Positions 1-12,511 of a DNA stretch of 64,000 nt are shown here, piece by piece. The translations under genes were made by a program, and so were the position numbers. Source of the DNA: Ancylostoma caninum (lineage: Eukaryota; Nematoda; Chromadorea; Rhabditida; Ancylostomatidae); contig JBAJFG010000366.1 of NCBI GenBank assembly GCA_037903475.1, forward strand, positions 182,501-246,500, given 5' to 3'. How positions within the stretch are numbered: the stretch's first letter is position 1; each line of letters opens with the position of its first letter. The notes below the pieces were generated by a model. It was not told the DNA's origin, did no database searches, and saw only the letters and a list, made by a program, of their open reading frames with translations.

Positions 1-613
1 ATGTATGTATGTATGTATGTATGTATGTATGTATGTATGTATGTATGTATGTATGTATGTATGTATGTATGTATGTATGTATGTATGTATGTATGTATGT
101 ATGTATGTATGTATGTATGTATGTATGTATGTATGTATGTATGTATGTATGTATGTATGTATGTATGTATGTATGTATGTATGTATGTATGTATGTATGT
201 ATGTATGTATGTATGTATGTATGTATGTATGTATGTATGTATGTATGTATGTATGTATGTATGTATGTATGTATGTATGTATGTATGTATGTATGTATGT
301 ATGTATGTATGTATGTATGTATGTATGTATGTATGTATGTATGTATGTATGTATGTATGTATGTATGTATGTATGTATGTATGTATGTATGTATGTATGT
401 ATGTATGTATGTATGTATGTATGTATGTATGTATGTATGTATGTATGTATGTATGTATGTATGTATGTATGTATGTATGTATGTATGTATGTATGTATGT
501 ATGTATGTATGTATGTATGTATGTATGTATGTATGTATGTATGTATGTATGTATGTATGTATGTATGTATGTATGTATGTATGTATGTATGTATGTATGT
601 ATGTATGTATGTA
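1..613. repeat. (ATGT)n microsatellite
   Basis: This is an essentially perfect 4-bp tandem repeat of about 153 units running to the window edge, so its true length is unknown. It is open in three frames only because no unit creates a stop; it is not coding. It directly abuts the 3' terminus of the Helitron-like element at 614. The sequence resuming after that element (TGTGTGTATGTC) is also microsatellite-like, so the tract was probably the target site. Confidence 0.98.
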
Positions 614-3046
614 CTAGCGCCCCTTCGGGACGCTAGAAAGTGGGGTGGGGCAGCCACTTGGGACATGTGCAAACGCTTCACACTTGCCAAATCTCTAGAA
701 AATCGATAGAGGAGCAGAACAAATCTTCAATGGGCCCAAACATGAAGTCCTTCTTATGAGTTGAGCATGCGAATGAGAAGTTCGTTCCCCATCGTATGGC
801 GTATTCGTGCGTATTCCTCACTATCGGGCCAACGCAGACGCGTTCTCCATCGGCGGAACTGTATCCTGCCGTACCCCACATTATTGGACAAAGCGAAATT
901 GTATCCGAGTGTTTTCCACACTACTGGGCCGCAGCGGACTTTCCTCCATCGGTGGACTCGTACTCTGGCGCCATCTTCACACATTAGGCCTGAACCGTAT
1001 CCTGGTATTCTCCACTTTACTGAGTCACAGCGGACCAATCCTATGTTGGCGGACCCGTATCCTGGTGTTATCCATACTACTGGGCCACGGCGGGCCCTTC
1101 CTCCATCAGAGCGCCCGCATTCTGGCACCTTCCTCACAGTTAGGGCAAGCCGGATCCGTTCTCCAGGGGCGGGTTCGCATCCTGTCACTCTCAACACTAA
1201 AGTGAACCCGTATCCTGGCGTCCCCCACACCACTTGGCCACGGTCGGCCCTTTCTCCATCGGTGGACCCGTATCCTGGTGTCCCCCGCACCATTGGGCCC
1301 TCGCGGGCCTTCTCTCCATAGCTGGACCCACGTCATGGCGTTACCCACAGCACTGAGCCACGGCGGGCCCTTTCTCATCGCTGGACCCGTGTCATTGAGT
1401 TCCCCACGGCACTGGGCCACGGTGGGCCCTTTCTTCATCGGTGGACCCGTGTCTCGGCGTTCCCCACACCACTGGGCCACGGCGGGCCCTTTCTCCATCT
1501 GTGGACCCACGTCATGGCGTTCCCCACAGCACTGGGCCACGGCGGGTCCTTTCTCCATCAGTGGACCCGCATTCTGGCGCCTTCCTCACAGTTAGGGCAA
1601 GCCGGATCCGTTCTCCAGGGGCGGGTTCGCATCCTGGCATTCTCAACACTAAAGTGAACCCGTATCCTGACGTCCTCCACACAACTGGGCCACATTGGGC
1701 CCTTTCTCCATCAGTGGACCCGTATCCTGGTGTCCCCCGCACCATTGGTCCCTCGCGGGCCTTCCCTCCACAGCTGGACCCGTGTCATGGCGTTCCCCAC
1801 ACACTGGGCCACGGCGGGCCCTTTCTCCGTCTGTGGACCCGTGTCTCGGCGTCTCCCGCACCCACTGGGCCACGGCGGGCCTTTTCTCCATCGGTGGAAC
1901 CGTATCCTGGTGTCCCCCGCACCATTGCGCCCTCGCGGGCCCTTTCTCATCGCTGGACCCGTGTCACTGAGTTCACCACAGCACTGGGCCACGGTGGGCC
2001 CTTTCTTCATCGGTGGACCCGTATCTCGGCGTCCGCCGCACCATTGGGCCACGGCGGGCCCTTTCTCCATCGGTGGACCCGTTTCTCGGCGTTCCCCGCA
2101 CCACTGGGCCACGGCGGGCCCTTTCTCCATCTGTGGACCCACGTCATGGCGTTCCCCACAGCACTGGGCCACGGCGGGCCCTTTCTCCATCGGTGGACCC
2201 GTATCTCGGCGTCCGCCGCACAATTGGGCCACGGCGGGTCCTTTCTCCATCGGTGGACCCGTATCTGGTCCCCGCACCATTGGGCTCGCGGGCGTTCCTC
2301 CACACCCGGGGCGTGCACTGGGCCACGGCGGGCCCTTTCTCCATCGGTGGACCCGTATCTCGGCGTCCGCCGCACCATTGGGCCACGGGGACCCTTTCTC
2401 CATCTGTGGACCCGTGTCTCGGCGTCTCCCGCACCCACTGGGGCACAGCGGGCCTTTTCTCCATCGGTGGACCCGTATCCTGGTGTCCCTCGCACCATTG
2501 GGCCCTCGCGGGCCTTCCCTCCATAGCTGGACCCACGTCATGGCGTTCTCCACAGCACTGGGCCACGGCGGGCCCTTTCTCCATCGTTGGATATTTAGTT
2601 GGTTGGACATACAATGTCATGCCTTCCTATTTAGAGGCGATGCGGTAATAGCACCCACCAGATGAGGCGACCGCGTAGGTCCACCCTCCCGACCTTCCGA
2701 GACGCAGCAGCCCGCATAGCACCTGTCCATCTCTTCCTGCAAGTGCACTCAGCGTCGCATCAGTGGAAGGCTGGTTTTCCTGCTGCGTATATTGTGCAGC
2801 CTGAAAGCTCGTAAACACTCCCTCACTCCTATGCGGCGAGACCGCCAGCGAAGGTGATGAAATCACCATCCCGTGCATGCGGGAGAGCCAGCAGTGACGT
2901 AATTTCGGATCCCGAAACGAACGTGTCTGCATCCATGGAAATCGGCCATTTCGCCCCACAGTCTGCGCCTCAAGACTGCGGTGTCTATGAGTGCCGCCCC
3001 GTATCTCTAACCGCTCTAGCCCCCTTACGGCGCTTTGTTTAATAGA
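614..3046 (-). mobile_element. Helitron-like non-autonomous element, satellite-carrying, complete (copy H1)
   Basis: On the minus strand the element begins TCTATTAAACAAAGCG at 3046 and ends in a GC hairpin (GCGTCCC, GAA loop, GGGGCGC) followed by CTAG at 614. The host base before the start is A (3047) and after the end is T (613), as expected for Helitrons (A^TC...CTRR^T). A second copy at 48397-51365 has the same two ends and the same flanking bases in the other orientation. The copies differ in length (2,433 versus 2,969 bp), mainly in the internal 60-bp array. No Rep/helicase gene is present, so it would move only in trans. There are no terminal target duplications, again as expected for rolling-circle insertion. 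Confidence 0.75.
830..2597 (-). repeat. 60-bp satellite array inside H1
   Basis: Monomers of about 60 bp contain GGTGGACCCGTATC, TTTCTCCATC and a GGGCC...GGCCC inverted repeat in this orientation. The 830-1700 part is diverged and the 1700-2597 part is more homogeneous. Because 60 is a multiple of three, all frames stay open for long stretches and give 20-residue periodic peptides. This is a repeat artefact. The same satellite in opposite orientation fills 48831-50700. Confidence 0.9.
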
Positions 3047-3833
3047 TGTGTGTATGTCTGGTGTCTCGCGGGGGCTGGCGGCTGAGGAGATGCTAGAAAT
3101 CCGAGGAGAACCGAGCAAAACCGAAAGAACCGTGAAAATCCCGGCAAATCGGGCTATTCGGCGAGTGGGCGGTGCGTCTGGTTGAGGGGCGGAGCGTCTG
3201 ATGGGTGCGGACGAGTTGTCCGCCCTGTATATATGTATGCATGTATGTTTGTATGTGTCTGTGTGTGAATGTATGCGTGTATCTATGTATGTATCTGTGT
3301 ATACGTGTATGTAGGTACCTCAAACTTGGGTAATTAAACCGGCGACAGCCATCGATTACGGGCCTAACGGCCCGAAATCCATGGTTATCCTCGGGATCCA
3401 GCCGGCTGCCGCGGCCGGGATCACTGAGGAGAGCCATGCAAAAATCGGTTAAAACTCAACCAAAGCTGCCGGATTAAAAATCCGGCGAAAATTTTGCATA
3501 GTTCTGTTTTTTTTCCAAAATTTACTTCCAGCTTCTAGATTAGCGCTCCTCAATGAAAAGCTAGAGCTGTGAGACTTTTTCCATAAGATTAAGCATAAAA
3601 TTCTGGATCGAGGTGTCCAGGTCCCGTCCCTGGATAACGTGTGGGTCCCGCCACGAAAATTAAAAAACCGAGAAAAATCCGAAAAAAAAAACCGGGAAAA
3701 TGCTTATACATACATATATACCATAATTTTTTATGGAGAATTTTTTAAAAATATCAGGCGTCGTTTGTAGTGTAGAACTGGAAATTGTGTGTAATTGCAC
3801 AAAATGGGGGGTGAAGGCTGTATCAGACAAACT
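3047..3833. other. No gene seen; degenerate ATGT/TG tract at about 3220-3320
   Basis: A degenerate TATG/TGTA-rich stretch at about 3220-3320 looks like remains of the microsatellite at the window start. The rest has short frames with no recognisable domain. At 3620-3660 there is a short GGGTCCCGCCACG-containing sequence also found in the TTAA-flanked elements elsewhere in the window. Confidence 0.6.
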
Positions 3834-4930
<1,097 letters not shown>

Positions 4931-6430
4931 CTGAGTATGAGACGTTGAGGAAACTGCTAAATACGAAATGAAAAGTTGAAAGAAAAACTAATGCGATGAA
5001 AAGCGGTGCTCAGAGGTTAGTCTTATCTCTGAATCTGATGGATGCAACAGAAAATGTTTTTCTTGGCCGCATCTTTTAGTACTGCAAAAAATAGGGTGGT
5101 CGTATAGTTATGAAACGCGGTGTAGTTTTCATGTGTTGTTATTCATAAATTCTGCTCTCTATGCAGTAGAACTCGCATTCTTAGAAAAAAAGAATTTTGC
5201 AAAATCTTGGTCTTGGCTTCTCTTCATTCTCCTCTGTTAAATGCAAATCACAAAACCTCACTTCCTTTGCTTCAAAATGGTGTTATTTTCGTCGTGTTCT
5301 CTACCACTAAACGACTCCTAACTGATTTAGAACACAGACTACCAAGAATACGAAGCTACTTGGATTGTTTATCTATTCTTTTTCCTTTTGTTTGCTCAAG
5401 AGAATAGTCTCCTACATCTCTTCTATTACATCCCTGTTTCTTGTTCGAATACCGTTCTTCTTGCGCACAAATAGTATACGCCAGCAGGAGTCACCACACA
5501 AGTGCCTTGACCTAACCTCGATGCTGTGATTTTGTTGCTCAACAGATGGTTCTTAAAAAAAACAGACCTACAGCATCATTAGTACTGAATGGATGCTGTT
5601 CAAGCTTTGTAGTAGGATTACGAGCACGACTCTACCGCCAACTGTCAGAGGAAATTGGATCAATTTGTTATTTGATTTTGAAAGGAAATATTGCTCAGGA
5701 ATTCTCTGAGCCCTAATTTTACTCTAAGATTTAGGGTTCAGCACCGGTCCAACTAATTTTCGCCAAACAACTTTCCCTAAAATCAAATATTTCCAATTTT
5801 ACTGACACGGTTAGCTAGAGGAGAGGCTGCTCGTTTCAGTGAGTCATAAAATTGCCTAGTTTATTCAGTTACAGCGGAAAAAATAGCTAAACACCGTTTC
5901 AACACAATTTCTTGGGAAGTATTGTCTGTCAAACTAATGGCAAAAGCCTCCAAAATCTCCATCCCTTCTCAAATTTTAGCTGGAAAATAGAAAATTATAC
6001 GACGGCGCCAACGTATTAACGTTCTCCACCGCCAGTGTACTTGTTAACACTTGTTAATTCGTGTGGACATGTCGATGTTCATTGAAAACACGAAACCCGC
6101 AACCTTTGCATGAACTTGTTTTAACTTGTTCACAACGGGGGCTTCGTAGATTCTTGGCTAGGTCAAAGAGGACTTTGTAATTTTTTTCTGCTCGAACTAA
6201 TTTTGTGCCGAACTCTGGCCACTAGCCTCCTACCGACCCTACAAGTGAGCTGCAACGGCTTCTCTTTTGGGGAAATTTAGATGAGCTGTCACGAGGCATT
6301 TCCTCCGTCATTTCAAGAATTCTAGCTTGATGGATTGTGAACGTTCGACCTTCTTTGAATCTCGGCATAGTGAATATAGTTCTGTCGAGTAACTTGAGCA
6401 GTAAACCAAGATTTTCACAGTCTTTATTTC
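4931..6430. other. No gene recognised
   Basis: About 1.5 kb, mostly AT-rich, with only short frames (longest about 66 codons near 5207) and no domain, satellite or terminal repeat that I can identify. Confidence 0.5.
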
Positions 6431-6463
6431 GGCTAACGTTGTGTCGTCGCCTTCGTCAGAGCC
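6431..6463 (-). ncRNA. Decayed hammerhead-like motif of the older PLE
   Basis: On the minus strand CTGACGA is retained between GGCT and AGCC arms. These arms pair with each other, as do the GGCC/GGCC arms in the younger copies, so the helix is kept by compensating changes. The GAAA box has become ACAA, so it is unlikely to cleave. Confidence 0.4.
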
Positions 6464-7126
6464 TGGAAAGTCAAAACCAAATGTAACATATCTTCCCAAA
6501 CGAGCAATCAGCCCACAAGTTATAATCCCACATGAGAGTAAAAGCGGAAAACGAGATGAGTGAGGTAAAACCCGTCAATGCTTACCTTGATAGTCGTTAG
6601 CCGCGATGTAATGATACCGCCGCGTTGAATAGGTGTGCCGCTATTTGTAAGTAGGGTGCTCCCGCGCCTGACCCCGTAGATCAAAACCCGCAAAGGTCTC
6701 GATATAGAGTCAGCTCGTTTGTCATGGCAATGCACTCTTCCTTCCTATTCATTTTAGGATTCCTAGCGGTTATCCAAAACGCTTCTAATGTTCTGCGGGC
6801 TACAATTTCGGGATCCCACGATAAGATAGTGACAGCCACCTCAAACGAACTGTTTCCATGCTTATATCTGCGATGAGCTCACGGAGGTGTAGCTATTCTT
6901 GATCTAGTCATGCCGTCCAGGTGTTCCTTGAAGCGGATACACAGTGGACGGCCGCTTTCACCAGTGTACTGATCTCCACATGCCTGGCAGGTGATGGAAT
7001 AGACTACGCCTGAGACCATACAGTCTAGCTTGATGATTCTTCTCAAGCTGTCTTTTGAGAGCAATGCCTCAAAAACATACACTACTCGAAAAAGTCGCGA
7101 AGTGTGGGCTTCAAAAACGCTCAAGA
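6431..7126 (-). pseudogene. Older Penelope-like element, 3' part (GIY-YIG remnant)
   Basis: The minus strand from 7126 encodes a GIY-YIG-type endonuclease remnant: GVVYSITCQACGDQYTGE, then RPLCIRFKEHLDG, then after a stop an AFWI...NPKMNRKEEC tail like that of the younger PLE next door. It ends at a sequence (6431-6463) resembling the hammerhead-like box of the younger element. The remaining upstream part lies at 9145-9318, displaced by insertion of the younger PLE at a 14-bp duplicated site. Frameshifts and stops make it a fossil. Confidence 0.7.
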
Positions 7127-7140
7127 TAATCAAATGCGTG
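7127..7140. repeat. 14-bp target-site duplication, left
   Basis: TAATCAAATGCGTG is repeated exactly at 9131-9144 and brackets the younger PLE. The two flanks both belong to the older PLE, which supports one insertion event. Confidence 0.75.
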
Positions 7141-7293
7141 AGTTATAAATTTAGTAGCCGTACACGAGGTTGTTAGTATATTCTATTGGCCAACGTTTCG
7201 GCGGCTTCGCCTTCGTCAGGGCCTGAAAGGGTCAATAATCTATGAGAGTAGCCGCGCAAACTCCTCCTCAATCAGGCATCGAAGAAACAGGAA
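7141..7293 (-). repeat. PLE inverted terminal repeat, left arm
   Basis: Reverse complement of 8929-9082 with few mismatches. It contains the hammerhead-like box at 7188-7223. Confidence 0.85.
7188..7223 (-). ncRNA. Hammerhead ribozyme-like motif, left PLE repeat
   Basis: The minus strand reads GGCC, CTGACGA, a short hairpin (GGCG/CGCC pairing), GAAA, CGTT, GGCC. This matches the hammerhead core (CUGANGA and GAAA boxes) with stem I formed by the GGCC arms. Instead of a closed stem III there is palindromic ACGT, so activity would need two copies to pair. One extra A between CUGANGA and stem II departs from the consensus. Hammerheads are known in PLE pseudo-LTRs; activity here is inferred. Confidence 0.55.
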
Positions 7294-8197
7294 CTACTCC
7301 ACAAACCACAAAATCCTTACGAAAGCTGAAATCCCACCTCTGCAAGTCCACCGGACGGGTGGTGTTATTGACGACCAAAAGTGTTGGACTTGTCAGTAGA
7401 ATGAGGCATTCTGCCACAAGCCGTATCTCGACTTGGATATCACATAGTCTGAGATATGGATAGAGTTCGTTGGTTATGGTGGGGCACTCCTCTTTGCGGT
7501 TCATTTTCGGATTTTTGGAATGAATCCAAAACGCCTCAAGAGTCTTGCGTGCAGAGATCTCAGTTTCAATTTCAAGGATTGTGGTCTCTACTTCGTAATC
7601 GACACCGTTGTGCACTCGAATTTGATGGCAACCTAGATGTAGATGTACGAGAACTCGATTTTCCCTCTAAATGCTCCTTGACTCGAACACAGAGTGGCCG
7701 TGCAGTTTCACCAATGTGTTCGTCACCATATGCCCTACATTTTATCATGTAGATGACACACGATTTCATGCAGTCGCCTTCTCTGCCAAACGGACAAATT
7801 ACACAATCTGGTGTTGTGCAGAGACGGTCGTACATGCGGTTCCGAACCAGTAGGTTTTTCAAGTTCTTTGGTGGTATTTCTACAATCGTGACCAAATCGT
7901 CCAAATCTGCTCTCCTCAGACAGAGTCGCGTGACTCTACTCACATCATGGGAGATGAACGGCATGCAAAACTGGATTTTGTTTTGCGGACTGGTGTACCC
8001 CTTTCGCGTTCGATTGCCTCGTCGCCAACTATGAGATCCCCCTGGTTCGTAACCGTTAGAAATAGCGATAGCGGTAGCCAAGATGAGTGACTTTTGTCTT
8101 TCTTCGCTGCCTGAACAGACTCTCGCGGCGGTCTTGAACATGTTGCCAATAATTGCTTTCTTCGTCCGTGCAGGATGAGCAGAGGAGCAATGGACAA
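7268..8197 (-). pseudogene. PLE GIY-YIG endonuclease domain
   Basis: Read leftward from about 8141, the conserved PLE linker (LLVRNRMYDRLCTTPDCVIC), CPFGREGDC, then the GIY-YIG core SCVIYMIKCRAYGDEHIGE and RPLCVRVKEHLEG are visible. After a frameshift near 7600 comes the usual downstream block (ARKTLEAFWI, NPKMNRKEECPTITNEL). In PLEs this nuclease nicks target DNA to prime reverse transcription. The catalytic arginine helix is present, but the C-terminal part is in another frame, so no full protein can be made. Confidence 0.75.
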
Positions 8198-8261
8198 TGA
8201 TGTTCTTATTACTTGGCTTTCGATACCAGTTTGTTCGTAAGTTACCCCCGGAAATGTGGAT

Positions 8262-8902
8262 CTATACGTTTAAAAATGGAAGCCAGTCTTGCGTTGGTGT
8301 TTCTCTCGTCAGCTTTATGTGCTCTGATCGTTGGTTCATCATCTCGAAGAATCTGTCCATTCCATTTTGAGTGGAGCAGATATTAAAGCAGTCGTCGATG
8401 TACCTACAATACAGAAGCGGTCGCGATTCTAGGATAGGAGTTTCCGTTTTTGCCATGAAGGCAATGATGCCACAAGTACTGATGCTAGACGTTGTCCCAT
8501 AGCTAACCCTTTATTTTTTGCGAAGTAATTCCCAGACCATCTGAAAACTGTGCAGCTAAGACACTCTTTTAGTAGTGCCATTACATGTGCAATTGACAAA
8601 CCACGCATATTTATGTTCTCATGGTGTTCACTGAGAAGCTCAAACACTGCTTGCATAGCTGAGTCATTCGATACATTGGTGTAAAGGGAGTTAACGTCGA
8701 AAGACTCCATTACACATGTATTATCAAACTGTGCATTACGAAGGTGGTCCAGAAACATTGTAGTGTTCTTGAGGTGTGCCGGAACGTAGTTTAGTAGCTG
8801 CGCCAGAACAATGTTGAAAAACCATGAAATCCTATCAGTAGGACCGCCAACGCAGCTGATGATTGGTCTCACCTTGTATACTGATGGATCAGAAGGTGCC
8901 AA
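8262..8902 (-). pseudogene. PLE reverse transcriptase, C-terminal two thirds
   Basis: From 8902 leftward: VRPIISCVGGPTDRISW, the palm aspartate block MESFDVNSLYTNV, the fingers/palm block KGLAMGQRLASVLA, then after a frameshift near 8450 the catalytic YIDD in CRYIDDCFNI. The spacing fits PLE reverse transcriptases. The upstream RT0-RT2 region is absent because the element is cut off next to its inverted repeat. The gene continues, broken, into the GIY-YIG domain. Confidence 0.8.
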
Positions 8903-8928
8903 ATCATCAGTTGATAGTTTGTGCGTTC

Positions 8929-9082
8929 ATTCCTGGTTCTTCGATGCCTGATTGAGGAGGGGTTTGCGCGGCTACTCTCATAGATCATTGACCCTTCCAG
9001 GCCCTGACGAAGGCGAAGCCGCCGAAATGTTGGCCAATAAGATATACTAACAACCTCGTGTACGGCGACTGAATTTATAACT
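8929..9082 (+). repeat. PLE inverted terminal repeat, right arm
   Basis: Reverse complement of 7141-7293. About 48 further bases (9083-9130) belong to the element but have no counterpart at the left end. Confidence 0.85.
9000..9035 (+). ncRNA. Hammerhead ribozyme-like motif, right PLE repeat
   Basis: Same box as at 7188-7223 but on the plus strand. CTGACGA, the stem II hairpin, GAAA and the GGCC arms are all kept, but the palindromic ACGT after GAAA has changed to ATGT. That would weaken a dimer-dependent stem III. Confidence 0.5.
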
Positions 9083-9130
9083 CACACCGAAGAACTATGC
9101 CGAGGTTCAAAGACGACCGGACTTGTGAAC

Positions 9131-9144
9131 TAATCAAATGCGTG
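9131..9144. repeat. 14-bp target-site duplication, right
   Basis: Exact copy of 7127-7140. Confidence 0.75.
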
Positions 9145-9318
9145 TTTTGTGGACGGCAATAGAGAGGCTTCTGGACCTGTGGGTGGCTGCAGTCGCCCCC
9201 ATAAACTCGTATTTCGCGTAAAATAGTTGGACAAACATGGCGATCTAGAAACGGCGTTCTTGTTCTTCGCTTTGCAGTCCTCCGAGTTGTGGGCACACTG
9301 CTTTAGAGACCTGCTCAT
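9145..9318 (-). pseudogene. Older Penelope-like element, upstream fragment
   Basis: A short open minus-strand stretch continues across the target duplication into the GIY-YIG remnant at 6879-7126 when read in one frame. That continuity is the reason for assigning it to the older PLE; it shows no domain by itself. Confidence 0.4.
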
Positions 9319-10900
9319 GCTATAAGGAATAGTCCCTGCTGATCAAATGGATTTTATGATTTGCCGAAGTTCCCAGACAAACTTTCGGAACCTCCGCGGG
9401 TGACCCGACGGAAGTTCCGAATAGGCTCCGCGGAACTTCCGAAATCGAACAAAAGTAACGTAATTCGCGCATTTGTAGACAACGATAACACGAGAAATAA
9501 GGTAATATCCACCAGCATGGAGGGATACACACCTCCACGCGTCCTGATACCAAAAATGTAGGATCATGAACTCCACCAAAAGCCGTTCCACCACGTAGCA
9601 CGATTTACACCACTTGTGCTCGTTGTTTCTAAAGAAAAGCCTCAAGCAGCTTCGCCCTCTGACTGTGCTATGTATTTGCATCAGGGCCCGTAGTAAAGTG
9701 TCATGGCAGTGAGATCAGCTGCCTGCACAACTCGTTGCCACATTTAGGGCGACGATCACACGCAAGACGACCCTCCAACACTGAGAAATGGAAGATCATC
9801 ACCATCCATGGCGGTGCTGGGGCGCTCATCTCATCGCAACACATATGTGCGGGGCGCTGATCTCATCGCCCTGGAGCTGAGACTACGGACTCAGGCATGT
9901 TGATTTCCGCCCCACAGCACTGAACAAACTCGAACATGTACGACTTGTCAGAAGCACAGAGGTGTGTGGTGCTTCTGACAACTCATACTCGTTCTAGCTT
10001 GTTAGTCGCAATGGTTCATAACTCTCTCACACGCTAAAACAGCCCCGGAAGTGAGGTGGGAACACGTGAAACACGTACCTTTCATCACTTTTCATATACG
10101 GTCCGTCCGATTTACCGTGGCGATGATCACCATACTCCTCTCCAATGCGAATTGCGATCATCGCAGTGAGGGTGATGTGCGATGATCGCACTGGACGCTC
10201 TACTACGGACTCAGGTTTTAATTTCAATGATAACATGGAAAAAATCCTCTTTGGCAAAATTCTGTCGAATTTTCGTGTTTTTGGGAATAATCCCTCAGTG
10301 TACATTTATCTGACGCGAGCTTTACCCGAAATTTGACATTACGGATGTCATAATTGGGACATTTCCAAGTAAATTCCAAAGAAAAATAGCGGAAAATTTT
10401 CGTATTCTGCCATGGCTTCTTATACGGCTAGATGAAATCAAGCAAGAACATACCATTAGAAAAATTAGACGAAAACATGCCATTTGATATGTTAGTTTCT
10501 TGGATCATTCTATCTGGCTCAAAGCTCCGCGCGAGTTCAGAAACAATCCTTATTGTGTTATCCTTTCGGAACTTCCGCGGAGCTTCAGAATGACGTCAAA
10601 GCTCCGTGGAAGTTCCGAAGATCGTGCGCGCCGTGCGTTTTGATAGTAAATCAAGCTCCGCGGAACTTTCGAAAAGTGTCTAGCTTCGTGGAATTCCCTA
10701 GTTCCAAGCTACAGTACCAACGCAAAGAACTGCAAAATTTCGTGGGATTTCGCGAGAATAGCGGAAATTCCGTATAACTCTCTCTAAATTGGATATTCCA
10801 AGAAGATGTGAACATAGTCATGTTTGACGGACAGTTTCGCCTTTTAGACAGACATTCTATTTTGAAAAGAACCACTCCCTGGCTCGTCAGTAGGGGGAGG
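9319..10900. repeat. Noncoding repeat region with CCGCGGAACTTCCG motifs and hairpins
   Basis: Copies of a GGAACTTCCGCGGA-type motif occur at about 9385-9450 and 10566-10690, and again at 19970-20100. A hairpin (TTGTCAGAAGCAC and its complement) spans about 9945-9982, and GCGATCATCGC/GCGATGATCGC inverted pairs lie at 10150-10190. Sequence at 10785-10850 is the reverse complement of 19815-19880, so this is an interspersed repeat present twice in opposite orientation. No coding domain is seen. Confidence 0.55.
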
Positions 10901-11290
10901 AATGGTCTTCAGTTAGGAATAGAATGAGAGTACTTATGTAATGGGGACTGAGTTTATATAGGACAAGTGGGAGTGCAATAGGCGGGAATAGAAGTCATTT
11001 AAATCACCAATCAACCAGATTTTTGGTTCAGCAATTTTTTGATCTAAGCGTATCTTAAGAAAACATAATGTTGACTAATTCTTTTAGTGGAAATAACCTT
11101 GAGCCAGAAGGTTAAAGATGTAACTAATGAATTTTTTGAGTTTCTTGAACTTTTGCAAATGTATGTATTTAGATGTAATGCATTTATTATAGGTCGAACA
11201 TTTTAGTAATGCGATAGTGATAATTTCCTCATTATAATGTAGATGCAGTAGGTGCTTAATAAGTGTAATTAATCTATCCTGGAAATCTTC

Positions 11291-12511
11291 TTATAGTGTA
11301 CATGTGCGATAAATTCTAATAACTTCTGTATAGATAATAGCTATTTTAAGGTTATTGCTAATGAGAAAATTCCCTGGTGTGAAACGATTAACTTTAAAAT
11401 TGAAGTCGTCCGTCTTATTATACTGTTCAGTGATAATGCGATCATTAATAACCTTAATGTTGAGATCTAAGAAATTACATTCATAATGGTTACTATTGGT
11501 TCTATCTAGTTCAAGTATACCTCCATAAATATTATTAAGCATATCGGTTATATCCTAATCTGTACGATTATGTATGACTAGTATATCATCCATATATCGA
11601 TAAGGTTGAAATAACAGGTTGCTATTTTCGGTTTGACTAGAAGAGTTGATATATTCGAGGTAAGCCAAAGTTAGGTCTGCCAGGACTGGGCTAGCATTAC
11701 CTCCTTGAGGAACTCCTACGTATTGTTTGAAAATGATGTTACCAATTCTAAAGTAGCTGTTGATTAGCACATAATTTAGGACGTATAAGACATCCTCTAT
11801 CTGGTAAGGTCTATGATTAGTCTTATTTATGTATTCATTAGAGTAGAAAATTTTACTATTATTAATTACTGGGAATTTTTTGTTAGCATTTTTGAAGCAT
11901 ATTTTAGTAATCTCGGTCAAGTTTTTAATGATAATGTCATGAGAGATGTTAGTGAACATATTGGTGAAGTCTGCAGAGAATACCTTTATGTTAACACCTG
12001 CGATTTGCCGCAAGTCCTGTGAAATATTAACGTCACTTATTGACCAATAATTTGGTAGACATCTTCTATTACGTGTAACTATGTTGGCATAATTTTGAAA
12101 ATGCTTACGAAAATGCGAGAAAATTCTCATAGCTTCTATTGCTATAGGTTTAATGCTACTACTAGCTGCTCCTGTAATAAATCTAAATTTAGTTGGCCTT
12201 TTATGCATTTTAGGCATACAGTATATATTGGGAATTACTGGATTGGTTAGCGTGTTTAACTTAAGGTTATTGATAAAATTGTTATTCCTGTTAATAATAT
12301 CAGCAGGATTAATATTATCAGCAATTTCATATACACTATTGCTATTAGCGGTGTTTACATCAGTGAGACCCATCTCTTTAATTAATGTGTATAAATATAA
12401 TCTTTTACAAATTATACAGTAGCTAGAAGAGGCTTTGTCCAATGGACAAATAATAAAATATCTGTGAACATATTCAATATCTTCCTGAACAATATCAATC
12501 CTTTGTGACAC
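11291..12511 (-). pseudogene. Reverse transcriptase of the permuted PLE
   Basis: RT blocks in order: CPLDKASSSYCIICKR, IPNIYCMPKMHKRPTKFRFI, the first catalytic block FSADFTNMFTNIS, VGVPQGGNASPVLADLTLAY, and catalytic YMDD in YRYMDDILVI. A TAG at about 11553-11555 separates a C-terminal segment (LNNIYGGILELD...NFLDLNI) in the same frame. The 318-codon upstream frame is otherwise open. Family membership follows from these motifs together with the upstream GIY-YIG domain. Confidence 0.8.

Larger units (their letters stand above)
7141..9130 (-). mobile_element. Penelope-like retroelement, 5'-truncated, with inverted terminal repeats
   Basis: A 1,990-bp insertion bounded by a 14-bp target duplication. 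Its ends are inverted repeats of about 150 bp (7141-7293 and 8929-9082, roughly 95% alike), the inverted pseudo-LTR arrangement known for Penelope-like elements. The coding strand is minus, with a partial reverse transcriptase followed by a C-terminal GIY-YIG endonuclease, the canonical PLE order and probably the nematode Nematis-type group. The N-terminal part of the RT is missing and the frame is broken several times, so the copy is inactive. Confidence 0.85.

Noticed and set aside
1..709. Three overlapping 200-plus-codon frames with MYVC repeats
   Set aside because: Translation of the ATGT microsatellite.
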